A DNA stretch of 64,000 nucleotides, taken from Chlamydoabsidia padenii (taxonomy: Eukaryota > Mucoromycota > Mucoromycetes > Mucorales > Cunninghamellaceae). Both the position numbers and the translations under genes were made by a program. Shown here one piece after another: positions 47,538 through 58,560 of the stretch (its first letter is position 1; every line of letters begins with the position of its first letter). The notes below the pieces were generated by a model. It saw nothing but the letters and a program-made list of their open reading frames with translations, had not been told where the DNA came from and made no database searches. The stretch lies in NCBI GenBank assembly GCA_025330725.1, contig JAIWND010000001.1:2362501-2426500 (forward strand), written 5' to 3'.

Positions 47538-49064
47538 ATTCCCTTCACCATCTATTATACTCTTTTACTTTATTGATACGATGCCTTTTAATATGGTCTA
47601 TTCTTTATAACCTTTATGTTTTTGTTTTACTTGTATACGTCCTCCCCTTCCCTATTTATTTACTTTCCCCATTGTTACTCTAGTCCCTTGTCATTTGCCA
47701 CTCCTTGATTTGATCATTATCATTCTTTTTATTATTATCATTGTTGTTGTTATCTTTTTTTCTTTTTTTTTTTTTTGTAATAATCTATTGAATAAAAATC
47801 TTCCATTTGAAAAAAAAAAAAAAACATGGTCTTCATATCGGGTATTGAAAACGGGACCTATTTAAAATTCGAGCCCCTTCTTTATGTCTCCATTGTTCTT
47901 GTTTGTCTTTTATAACATCTGATGAATGGTGGGGTTTTCTCACTGTCTCCAGAAGAGGAAAGTTGTGTTGATAAAAGGAAAATGTTATTAATTAACATAC
48001 ATTTGGTGAAGAAAAAAGTGTTGTGCAGTGTCTAAGGCACATGGAGGTAGTACAAAATGCGGGATGTGAAAAGTAATTTATAGTAAAGTGTCGATGAAGA
48101 TCAATCCTTCATTGTATGATTTTATCATATAAACTTGTTTTATTCTTCTGTGTTGACAAAGGCATACTCTGGCTATAAAACCATATGGACAAAGGATCTC
48201 TTCTTTCTCTTTTTGGGTGCCTGTATGTAGTTCAAATGCCGATATATTGGTCTCAACACCCGACTCACTTCGCCCGCCCTTTTCTTACCTCACTACACCA
48301 AAGTCAAGGATGATTGCACTGTACATAATACACATCGTTCTGGTTCTCATTCTAGTTCGTCTGCTTATCTATTAACTTGATATTAACATCCTTCGGTTTA
48401 AACCTTTCCTTTGAATAGGACTGGAGGCATAAGATTTACCCAAAAGGCAAAGTTGTCAGGTTAGATGATTGGTGGGCCGATATCGTTACTGTGTGTGTGT
48501 GATGGATGATCTTTTCCTTGAACTTTACAAGAATATTGCCATGGTTGCTAATTAGATGTTAAAGGTTAAATATAGATTAGGTTTCATTATTGTTCAATGA
48601 TACATGGATGAGAGGAAAAACAAAAGTGGTCCAAGCTTTTTGTGCATTACATAACCTGAAAGTGTGTTAGAGAAAGGGTGAGCCCAAAAAGTGCATCGAC
48701 TATATGATACTACGTAGTGCGATGACGATCATTGACACATATCAGGGTAAAATATCATTTTTGACCTCGTGGCTTACAAAATGGAATGACAATCGGGTTT
48801 ATTGTTGCCTCCCTTTTGTCAACTCTTTCATATCATTCACCAAACGCCCAGCTGATACTTTTTGTGTAATTTCCCCTCCCCTTTTTTCAAATCCCGCTCC
48901 CCTTCTTTTTCCGTCTCATCTTTTTTTTTTTTGGCTCTCTTTTTTCTTTTTCTTTTTTTTTCTTGTGTGTGTGTGTACTTTTACATTGTTACATTAATTA
49001 ACTCACCTATATAATACTTATACATAACCACTATACATATACATAACCTATACATATACAATTC
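47538..49064. other. Long intergenic region before the CEP120-like gene
   Basis: 3' flank of the G-gamma gene (AATAAAAATC near 47786), then AT-rich DNA. Two promoter-type elements: GCGGGATGTGAAA at 48059-48071 and a perfect TTTCAAATCCCGC at 48885-48897. A small unseen gene between 47.9 and 48.7 kb, served by the first element, cannot be excluded, but no frame supports it. Confidence 0.45.
48885..48897 (-). promoter_or_regulatory. Perfect TTTCAAATCCCGC element
   Basis: Exact match to the reverse of the consensus GCGGGATTTGAAA, 168 bp before the ATG at 49065. Confidence 0.55.
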
Positions 49065-50692
49065 ATGACGCTTATTTTAACAGAAACTTGTCATTATGCT
49101 TTATTAGTTGCTATAGAAGAAGGTAAATAAAAAAAAAGGTGAATCCTCACTTGAACAATACTGACTGATTGATATTTATTACCATTCTCGACCATGACAA
49201 CAATAAAGGGGCGGGCTTTCCATCCCTGCGCGATCACGAGATTTTTATACACAGTCGCCTAGCCTTACATTTACCCAACACAGTAGGCGACCTCATTCCA
49301 CCACCTACGATTATCTCGGCTCGACCCACTCAACTTGTCTCTCATCCACAATGGCGAACCACTTTGGTCTACTTTTTATCAGCCAAACTGTTACGAAGAC
49401 TCAGACGACGACAAGCACTGGTGACGCTACAGATCACAGCAATGTCTGAACAATGCGACACACTCGACTTGGGGGCAGCGACACTTCGGGTGGACGAGGC
49501 GAAAATGATCAAAATGACCCAACAAGACCAAAAACCACCACTGGCGACTCTCAAAAACTTTGTTGTCGATAAAGGCGAATGGAAACCGATACGTGGCGGG
49601 AAAGCACAGATCAAGGCAGGGTTGTTTATTGTGGATATGCCTCCTCCAGCTGGCGAACGACAGAAACAAGTGGCAACTCCTTTACGACATCCGATCTCAC
49701 TTGATAAGGAAGAAGAAGAGGATTTGGGATTTGAAATATACTCGGCGGATACCAGCGACTGTTTGACGACGCACTCTTCTTCCTCTTCTGCATCATCATC
49801 AACGGATATTGGTCACGATATTCCTATTATAGAACAACAGCAACAACAACAACAGCAGCAACTACGAAGAAAAAGGACAACATCCTCGTCCTCATCCCCA
49901 CTTGAAAAATATATTATCAACAACAACAAGAAGCTTTGGTCGACAACAGCAGCAACAGCAGAAGTAACAACAGCAACAACACCATCCTCTTCCTCATCAA
50001 GCACATCCTCTTCCTCTTCTTCATCACTATCACCCTCACCTACTCTATTACCACCATTATCCATCATCAAGGATCTTACTGTCAAACCCTGTAAAATCGG
50101 TCAACTACCCTACCTTCAAATCGGCAATGGTTTAAACAGATACACTTTTATGTTACGGATAGTGGAAGCAACAGCAGTCATGTCATTGATTCCACCTTCA
50201 CTCGGCACTCGAAAATCGATCCAATACACCTTTGCGGAATGGCAAATCAGACATCATGTCGTGATCAAAGGCAACGCTTGGCAAGTGATCGAACCCCCCA
50301 TGTGTCTCTCTCTTCAAGGTCATTTACAAGATATACAACATTGGCTTACACAACAAGGTCAGATTGATGTCCATCTCGTCATCAACGATCTTGCCTCATC
50401 CAAGCATGAACATGTCATTGGAAAATCTGTCATTCGGTTAAAAGGATGGTGTCCATTGGGTATCGAACAGGCGTCTTTTCCGATCCATGATCGCTTCAAG
50501 CAGTTACATATTGACCCTCCTTATCAATTGGCGGGGGTCTCGGTCCAACTGGGTTTGATGGATGGCTGGGGGAATAATGATGATGATGGTAAACGTGTTG
50601 TTGCCAATGGGATATCAAATAGTGGTAGTGATGCTACTCTTGTACAACAACAACAACAACAACATGGTCAATTTTTACAATCAATAAAATAA
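49065..50692 (+). CDS. CEP120-like C2-domain protein
   Basis: Two exons (49065-49122, 49209-50692) give 513 aa. The N-terminus reads LLVAIEEGAGFPSLRDHEIF after splicing, like the first C2 strand of CEP120 (LLIVVSILEGRHFP). It continues through WRTTLVYFLSAK...RLRRRQALVTLQITAM and DLGAATLRVDEA...EWKPIRGGKAQIKAGLFI, matching the CEP120 C2-A order in which a WxxL...IxIxxxL strand closes the domain. A disordered middle with Gln and Ser runs (about 215-295) leads to a second C2-like region resembling DUF3668 (LRIVEATAVMSLIP...HLVINDLASSKHEHVIGKSVIRL). In animals CEP120 drives centriole elongation; Mucorales lack centrioles, so its role here is open. The homology is by eye and moderate. Confidence 0.55.
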
Positions 50693-50905
50693 TATCTCTT
50701 TTTTTTTTTTTTCTTTTTTTTCTAATCTCTGCCTCTGTCTCTCTCTCTCTCACACACTCACACTTTTGTTACCTTGATCCGATGATTTTCGGAGTTTTGG
50801 CTATAAAAATGCCATTTCAGTGGACTCTGAAAAAATCTAATTCTCTTTCTTCTTTTATATACTTTTTTTTTTATCTCCTCTACATTACCAGGCAAGCTTA
50901 CAGTC
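50693..50905. other. Kinase gene promoter
   Basis: Pyrimidine-rich (CT and CA repeats at 50730-50765). No clear copy of the 13 bp element. Confidence 0.4.
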
Positions 50906-51886
50906 ATGGCACACGTCAATCGTAGTGCTAGTAGCAGTAGAACTAGTAGTCCACCTCATACCCCTAATCGATCAAGGTCAAGTAGCATCATGAAAAGCTT
51001 GGCGGATTCTCCAAAACTACAGCAATTACACCAACAACAACAGCAACAACAACAAAACGAACCTCATCACCCTCAACTTAAAAAGATAACTACCAATGAC
51101 GGTTTATTATCTCGTTTTCCCAGTTTACATTCACATGGTCACCATGAAGATTCTCCAATGACGGCTCAAGCTAATTACCAACTCTCCGATGCTCAACTAT
51201 CAAACAAACCAGAACATTATGAACTTAAAGAACCCATAGGTAAAAAATAGACATGATATGATATTTATATAGATACTCACTTTTTGTTTTTCTTCGTCTC
51301 TTTTTTAGGTTATGGCTCTTCAGCAGTTGTATATGGGGCCATGTACAAACCAACCAACAGAAAGGTGGCTATCAAGGTAATCGATCTTGATATGTTTGAA
51401 CGAAATCAAATTGACGAACTTCGAGTAAGTTGACTTGTGAAAAAACACAATATCCCCACAAATTACTAACTCCGATTGTTATTGAAGCGTGAAACTGCAT
51501 TAATGGCGTTGTCCAAACATCCTAATGTACTACGTGTGTATGGCTCATTTGTATCTGGTTCCAAACTTTATATTATTACACCTTATTTATCTGGTGGATC
51601 TTGTTTGGACATTATGAAAACTTGTTATCCTGATGGGTTTGATGAAATCTCTATTGCCACCATATTGAAACAAGCCTTGGAAGGTCTAGTTTATCTGCAT
51701 AAAAATGGTCATATCCATCGTGATGTCAAGGCGGGAAATTTATTAATGGATGAACATGGGGTGGTACAATTGGCAGATTTTGGTGTATCAAGCTCTTTAA
51801 CTGAGAACAATGAAGTTCGGAAAACGTTTGTTGGCACTGTAAGTATATACATATAATATAAATGACGTGTACGAAACTAACTCATC

Positions 51887-51924
<38 letters not shown>

Positions 51925-54000
51925 CTGATAGCCTTGTTGGATGGCACCTGAAGTAATGGAACAAGCTGGATATGACTTTAAAGCCGACATTTGGAGTTTT
52001 GGTATTACTGCTATTGAATTGGCTACTGGTCATGCTCCCTTTGCAAAATATGCTCCTATGAAGGTATTGATGATGACTCTCTCTCAAGATCCACCCACAC
52101 TCTCTCGTGAAACTGCCAAACACAAATTTTCAAAACTAATCAAGGAAATGATCGATACTTGTCTTCAAAAGGATCCCAAGAAAAGGTAATCAACCATGAA
52201 ATGATATACATCACATACTCTTCTCACTCTCACTCTCTTATATATACTAGACCTTCTGCTGAAAAACTATTACAACATCCGTTTTTCAGGCAGGCCAAGA
52301 AAATGGACTTTTTGGCGAAAACAATCTTGAATCGAATACCAGCATTGGACCTGCGTCCTCACAAAAAAGTTCCTCAGAAACATATCACCTTTGAATCAAC
52401 TGACCAATGGGACTTTGACACCTTCTCCGACGATGATGATGATGATGACAAGAAAAGTGCAACATCCACCACTCCTAACAACAAGAAACATATATCTTTT
52501 GGTGATACCGTTGTCAAATCAGCCAATAAGAACAAACTGGAATCAACATTATCGCCTACTATAGAATCGCCTGATCAATCATCATCATCTCTGTCGAATA
52601 AACAACCAACATCACCTGATCTTGCCATACCAACTCCTCAAAGAAGATCAAGGTTTGTTATTGGCGAGAATCAATCGGATCAGCATAATAGTAATACTAT
52701 TCAATCTCAACGGTCAATGTCTTCTTCTACATTTGATACACATCCTGTCTCACTCATCTCCACAACTATGTTTACTCCATCTGAAAAAACCGGTGTTGGA
52801 TTGGGTATATCGGGAAGCAACAACAACAACAATAGTACTACTAGTCAACCTTCCATCGGCTCATCATCATCGGCGTCGTCTTCTTCCTCCACTCCTGCTC
52901 CTCCTCCTGGTCAAGAAGTCAAGAAGGGTCGATTCAGTGTCAATCAAACACCACAACGAACAACATACATATCCTCACCACTGTTAGAAAATGGCCAGCA
53001 AGAAGGAGTGATTGGAGCAGCAGCAACAACAGCAGTATTAGCAGCAGCGGCAGCAGCGGCAGTAACATCATCCACCACTGATCACCAAGAATTCAAATCC
53101 ATACCTGTCACACGAATCGGCAGTAATGACAGTTTACGAAAATCTCGGTTTGCCGTACATCATTCTCCTACCATGGGCCCGGAAAAATCAACACCACAAG
53201 AGCCTTCCTCAAGGAAATCCTCGGTGGGTGGTAAAATCAGTAGGTTCTCAGTGGCAAAAGAAGACTCGACAAACGGCGACGATTCGGAAGGACGGAAAAA
53301 GGGACGATTCCAATTATCTGGTGATATGAAACATGACAGCAAGGATGGGTATATGGAATCACCCATCTCGTCGGTTTGCTCCTACTCGCCCAACTCATCC
53401 TTCTCCCGTGGGCAAAGGCTTGTAGATCCGGCATTGATCTATACACAAATGGAACATCTTTACAGGCAGATGGAATCTCAAAAAGTATTGCTACAGGAAA
53501 TGCTGATTGGGTTATCCCTACAGCCCAAGAGTGAACATCGATCTCGATCTGGTACTTTGACAACGGAAATCACTCACACCGTGGTAAACAAAACTTGGGA
53601 AAAAAAAAAAAAAAAAAGTCTATCATCAAAACTTATCTTTTTCTTTCTTTTTTGATAGGAACACTTACAACATCTTTTGATGATACAGGGAAAAGAAAAG
53701 GAACAACTATCAAGGGAAAACGATTATTTACGACGTGAACTGGATCGACTACGACGATCATCAACAAAAGACAAAGCATCACACCGCGACATTGCACCTA
53801 TTGTCGTTGATCCTTTACCCCCTTCTTCCTTGGATTACTTTACACCCCCTCGACCACATACCACCTCACCTACAGCAATGACACCCCTGGATGGCGAAGT
53901 ATTAAAATCAACTAGTCTGACAGTCCATCCTAGACAGCCTGACAATCATTCGGTTTTACCCACTCCTTCCACATCCTACTCTACAATGCCCCTTCCCTAG
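50906..54000 (+). CDS. OSR1/SPAK-like Ste20-family kinase with RFxV motifs
   Basis: Six exons (50906-51239, 51309-51424, 51488-51838, 51932-52185, 52251-53583, 53659-54000) give 909 aa. A Ser/Gln-rich leader (1-100) precedes the kinase domain: [64 protein letters not shown] and [34 protein letters not shown], ending [22 protein letters not shown]. The [11 protein letters not shown] and PPTL-type blocks match the Fray/OSR1 branch of Ste20 kinases. Its tail has repeated RFVI, RFSV, RFAV, RFSV and RFQL motifs (52651-53316), an Ala/Gln stretch, and coiled coils ([39 protein letters not shown]). No CCT domain is visible. Probable role: osmotic or morphogenetic signalling. Confidence 0.88.
51890..51924 (+). 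repeat. Poly-T tract in kinase intron
   Basis: About 35 T bases directly before the acceptor TCTGATAG. Confidence 0.8.
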
Positions 54001-54248
54001 TTTTGGTCTCCCCCATCTTAGTACCATAGTTTATGTATATAATTTTTTTTTTTTTTTTTTTTTTTACTCAATAAAGACAAATCATGCGTATAAATGGCAC
54101 AATGGATTTTCTAAGATGATTCCCCCTCCAGTAAATACAATGGTTTTATAAAATGAGTTGATGTTTTTATTAATTCAAAACAAATGATAAAAAAAAAAAA
54201 AAAAACTATACACAAACAAAGATCTACCTAAAAGGTCTAACATCAAAT
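54001..54248. other. Convergent 3' ends
   Basis: T run at 54042-54065, AATAAAG near 54070 for the kinase and TTTATTAA near 54165 for eEF1B on the other strand. Confidence 0.45.
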
Positions 54249-55044
54249 TTAGATCTTTTGCATAGCAGCAACATCGACGGATTGGACATAGTCTTCCAAA
54301 GCTTCGATTTGTTCAGTCAAGTCATCCATGGACACCTTGTCATCTTCGACCACACAGTTGATTTGGAGTTTCTTGATACCGAAACCAATGGCAACCAATT
54401 GGTGACCACCCCACAAGAGACCTTCCATGGAGATAGCCTTGACACCGTTGGTCAATTCGTTCATGTCGGTTTCATCATCCCAGGGCTTGACTTCGAGAGT
54501 GACGGTGGTCTTGGCAGTAGGCTTGGGCTTGTTGGCCTTTTTGGCATTGTATTCGGCAACACGGGCAGCCTTGATCTTTTCAGCTTCTTCATCGACTTCA
54601 TCATCGTCGGAGCCAAAGAGATCGATATCATCTTCATCTTCAGCGGCAGGAGCGGCAGCAGGAGCAGCAGGAGCAGCAGCAGCCCTATACACGTTAAAAA
54701 GATTTAATATACTATACCCCCACATTCCTTAGTTTTCTTTTTTTTTTCGACTTACTTGGCGGTCAATCCTTGGACAGCAGCAATGTGGCTGTACCATCTG
54801 GCCAAATGAGGGTAGGTGGCAGCAGCAGGACCTTCGGGAAGAGCTTCAAAGACAGCCTTGTCAGCTTCAGAGGCTTCGCTACTATAAACGTTAAACCCCC
54901 CCCCAATCAATGCATTAGTGATCCATTTAGCATTTGACGCATGTCTCTTTTTTTAAAAAAAGTTTACCCCTTGACGTAAGAGACGTTTTCGAAGAAACCG
55001 TTGAGGATCTTGTAGGCCAAGCCAGATTCGAGAGAGAAGGACAT
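54249..55044 (-). CDS. EFB1: Translation elongation factor eEF1B-alpha
   Basis: Three exons encode about 210 aa. The N-terminal GST-C-like part reads [26 protein letters not shown], then [30 protein letters not shown]. An Ala-rich linker and acidic stretch ([30 protein letters not shown]) carry the usual CK2-like site in LFGSDDD. The C-terminal guanine-exchange domain is [55 protein letters not shown], ending [12 protein letters not shown]. The protein reloads eEF1A with GTP. The start is fixed by MSFSLE at 55044; an upstream 5' UTR intron is likely because the nearest promoter element is 492 bp away, as in the eS7 gene. Confidence 0.97.
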
Positions 55045-55791
55045 AATGTTTTTAAGGTGATGAAAGAGAAAGAAGGAGAGAGAGAGAGAAATGATAGAGA
55101 AGAAAAAAAATAAATACGCACTTGAAAATTTTCATTGGCAGCAAGATTATTCGGTCACAAATAAAAAGACCTCCGCCATCTCTTCACTCACTCTCTTGCT
55201 TTTTTTTTGAGTTGTGCCTATTTTCAAAAGAAAAAAAAAGTCATTATTCATTGGTCTTGTAGTCTCTTTTTGTATAAAGTGGTGGTAGAGTATCGAGGAG
55301 GGTGGCAGCTATACTCTTCAGAACAGATCAAAGGATGGTGGAATTCAAACGCCGCCTTGAGGCTTAGCCGCACGTGTATCCGTGTCAAAACGAACATCCT
55401 ACTCACCCCTTTTCTTCGTACACCCAACGCACCCTGATGTTATTTTTTTATTGTTCCTGCATATACAGATTCGTACAGTCGCCTTCCTTTCACGTAATTC
55501 AAAAAAAAAAAAAATTGGGTCCATTCATGCAAATATTTCAAACCCCGATGGGTTCGCCGGGAAACATGCAATCTGGACCAAATAGAATCAAATTACATGA
55601 GTATGCCTTTTTTTAGGGGCAATAAGACATAATTTATAAATGATAATGAAGACAAATTGATTGATTTATTTTATTATGAAGATCACTATCCAAAAGCGGA
55701 ATGTTAAAATAAGAAGGGGGGAAATGGCATAAATGACCTAAAAACTAACCTAATACTAATATCCACAAGTCGTCACATGTTGTTCAGCAGA
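55045..55791. other. Upstream region of eEF1B
   Basis: Contains a GA repeat (55063-55100), pyrimidine-rich stretches and the element at 55536-55548. No gene seen. Confidence 0.45.
55536..55548 (-). promoter_or_regulatory. TTTCAAACCCCGA promoter element
   Basis: Lies 492 bp upstream of the eEF1B ATG (55044, minus). Followed by TTCGCCGGG, a second GC-rich half. Confidence 0.4.
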
Positions 55792-56667
55792 TCATCCAAG
55801 GGTAGGTCCATTTCCGGTATAATGGGTGTCGGCTTCGGTTGACGTTTCGATACTAACCTCAAAACGACCTTTTTTCACCATAAACGATCGATGGCGTTGA
55901 AGAGGCCTGATCATTGAATCGTTTGTGATGGTGTTGATTCTTCGCAATTCCTTGATAATATTAGGTACATCGTCAGATTGTTGTTGCTGATGATGATGAT
56001 AGTGTCGTTCTTGTGGTGCCGATATTTTCCTTGTTAATAATGGTGGTGGTTGGTCGCCATCAAGCCAAAATGCAGAATCCCATATATGTGGACTAGAAGT
56101 GGTGGTATTAGTAGTAGTGGTAGAGAAACTAAAAAGGGTAGAATAAGCTGATTGTTTGTCTTGATCCAATAAAAAGGTCTTTTTTGTATCGATATATCTT
56201 TGTTCCACAATGAGGTCACCATGAGTGATACCTTGGGATACAAATTGAATACCATCAGTAGTGGGTGATATATTATCACACTTTCCATATTGGTTCTTCT
56301 TATAGTGATCATCAAAGGAAGGTGAGGTGGTAAGGGACGGTCGTCTGATCAAGATGCCAGGTACCTTATCGTTGATGATAGGGGATGCCGAAGAAGATAA
56401 CATTGCATCCGTCAATTGTTGCTGTTGTTGTCTTGCCATGTTTTGTTGATATCGCCGGCGTTCATACGTCTTGTCTTGGTCGAGTATTTGGCTATCACTT
56501 TTAAAAAGGGAAGCGAGGTGTGCCATGGAGGGTCTTTTGAGTTTATGGCAAGGTGGTGTCCGGGTGATCTTGTCGAAGAATAAAGTTAATTTGTTATTAT
56601 GCTGAGTATCAATCGATTTTGTTGTCGCTTTTTTGGATTTGTTACGCTTGAAGAGTGCCATGACCAT
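55792..56667 (-). CDS. Uncharacterised basic protein with a C-terminal RFEV motif
   Basis: About 291 aa if started at MVMALFKRNKSKK (56667); MALFKRNK at 56661 is equally good, and an ATG at 56703 would add a hydrophobic extension. I do not recognise a domain. The N-terminus is very basic (KRNKSKKATTK). The middle is disordered, with possible phosphosites such as ILIRRPSLTTSPSF and LLTRKISAPQE (R-x-x-S basophilic sites). Near the end, PLQRHRSFMVKKGRFEVSIETS contains RFEV (55855-55866), the docking motif recognised by OSR1/SPAK-type CCT domains. Its start is about 190 bp from a TCGGAATTTCAAA element. A kinase substrate or adaptor is a plausible role. Confidence 0.6.
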   Translation of the reverse strand: MVMALFKRNKSKKATTKSIDTQHNNKLTLFFDKITRTPPCHKLKRPSMAHLASLFKSDSQILDQDKTYERRRYQQNMARQQQQQLTDAMLSSSASPIINDKVPGILIRRPSLTTSPSFDDHYKKNQYGKCDNISPTTDGIQFVSQGITHGDLIVEQRYIDTKKTFLLDQDKQSAYSTLFSFSTTTTNTTTSSPHIWDSAFWLDGDQPPPLLTRKISAPQERHYHHHQQQQSDDVPNIIKELRRINTITNDSMIRPLQRHRSFMVKKGRFEVSIETSTEADTHYTGNGPTLG

Positions 56668-57753
56668 GGTAAAGATATGTCGGTATGTATAGAGTAGAAT
56701 CAAATAAAGTAGGTAGTATAAAATTGGCTGGGATGTTCTTTTTTCAAAAAAGAAGGAGGGTGGAGAGTATATACAAAATGTACAAGTGGGGAAGAGAAGA
56801 AAGAAAAGAAAAGAAATTCAATTTGAAAGGGGGGGCTCCAAGAAGAAGAAAAATGTCGGAATTTCAAAAATACAAAGTGCCATTCATCTCTTTTTTTCTT
56901 TCTTTCCTTCTTTCCATTCATCTCACTTTACTCAACATATTTGTATCCAATAACTCTAATAAAAGAAACATACTTTATTTTATACCCTATGATATGAGAT
57001 TCGATGAACTTTTGTCAGCAAATGGACTTTGGACTAGTGCAAGGTAAAAGAACAAAACAAAAGGTAGTGCCACACAAACAAAAACAGCTAAAAGTTACTT
57101 GTTTATAGTGCTGAAACTTGAGGTTGTCAGAAGATTTGAAAAAAAAAATGCATTGGGGTGGAGAATATGCCGGTGCTTTAGCATGGTTGCATAGAAAGGT
57201 GCATCAATCATGTGGAAGGGGCTTGCCACTCTGCAATGGAAGAAGCCAACCATGATTTGACCGCTCCTATCCTGGGAAGATCGACTAAAATGGGCTGGAA
57301 ATGTAAGTATAAACCATCTTGACATCTTTTACTGAACTAACAACTCCTTTTGGTATTACCCTATTACCCGCAGATACAGTAAACATCCACTTCGGAAACT
57401 CTCGGATTAAACTTGAAAGGTCGAGTCATGACAATGATTCTTCAAAATGGAGTAGAAGACTAACACTAACTTTGCCTTTTGCTTTTATACAGGATATCTC
57501 AAGCTTGCTCATTATTCTTAATACCACAATAAAACGTGGAATAAGGTCAGTTAAAGATCAAGTTAAAATTAAACTATAATCACATTATTAACATTAATTA
57601 ATTTAGATACATGTATGATCAGGCAAAAAGGAATCACTCGAAAACAAAATCATGCAAATCGGAGTGGTAATTAATACAAATGTAAACCCCGCTTTTAAAA
57701 ATCATTCAAGTTTGTTATTTTTATCTTTCATAATTAATCTTTTTATCTTTTCC
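56668..57753. other. Intergenic
   Basis: Promoter of the minus-strand gene (element at 56856-56868), then about 900 bp with no supported gene; short open frames show no splice or family signal. Confidence 0.4.
56856..56868 (+). promoter_or_regulatory. TCGGAATTTCAAA promoter element
   Basis: About 189-195 bp upstream of the minus-strand start at 56661/56667. The second half is TTTCAAA instead of TTTGAAA. Confidence 0.35.
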
Positions 57754-58560
57754 TGTATTAGTATAAATCATCGTCCTTTTATTATCTTCTCTGGCGGGTC
57801 TGCGTGCAACTATACAATCAAGTCAACATATCAATCAAAACTGTAATACTGATATCATCTTACCTCATAATAGCTTCTACCTTCCAATCCATTACGCCAA
57901 ATGTTTGTCATGTTCTCGGTATCTCTGATGATGGAGGATCCACTGCAAGTACAATAACATGACTATGCACCAACAAAACTAATGTATTTTTATTAAAGTG
58001 AACTACTGCGTGTGCTAGGGGGTCCCAGTATAGGTAATTTGCGCTCAAAACTCACAAGACTGATCATGACGGATGGTCCTGGATGCTTCGGAATGTTTAG
58101 CTATCAAGTAAATCATGAGCCACCGCTTACCTTGTCTTAAGGATGAACACAAATACGTGATGAATGGTCACTCTTTGTAGAAGGTCAACACAGGTACATT
58201 TTTTTAAAAGAAAAAGAGTTGGGTGATACTAAACTTTTTATTTTATTTTTTGTAATGAATACATAGGCTTTGGCATCAAATATCTATTGAGAAGAAGTAA
58301 AGCTATCCGGGGATTCTTAATGGCATTCAATAGCGAAATCCTGAATCGAGCACACAAACACTTCAATTTTCGGAATGGGTCCTCCTGGATTCCATACACC
58401 GCCTTTTCCATTCAATCTCATTCCAAACACACCACCTTTGGCCTTTGTCACTCATCTCATTTACTTTACAAACTCTGGCAAGTCAAATGAATAATGCCAT
58501 GTTTTGTGGTACTCATCTTTTTTTATGTATTCATAGACATATATTCCTGTGGACGTGGTA
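57754..58560 (+). pseudogene. Decayed CofD/UPF0052-like gene
   Basis: Fragments in three frames follow the order of fungal CofD-like proteins: RPFIIFSGGSACNYTI (57762 on), then ITPNVCHVLGISDDGGSTA, then ELLRVLGGPSIGNLRSKLTRLI (58004-58070), then EWSLFVEGQH, and KAIRGFLMAFNSEILNRAHKHFNFRNGS (58297-58380). The SDDGGST block binds phosphate/nucleotide in this family and the GGPSIGxxRSxLTRL block follows it. Joins between fragments lack proper splice sites (for example GCAAGT to AAGTGAA at the SDDGGST/ELLR join), and NGS is not followed by the usual IGNFFxTGAR. It is therefore a relic. Fungal members have no firmly established role. Confidence 0.62.
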
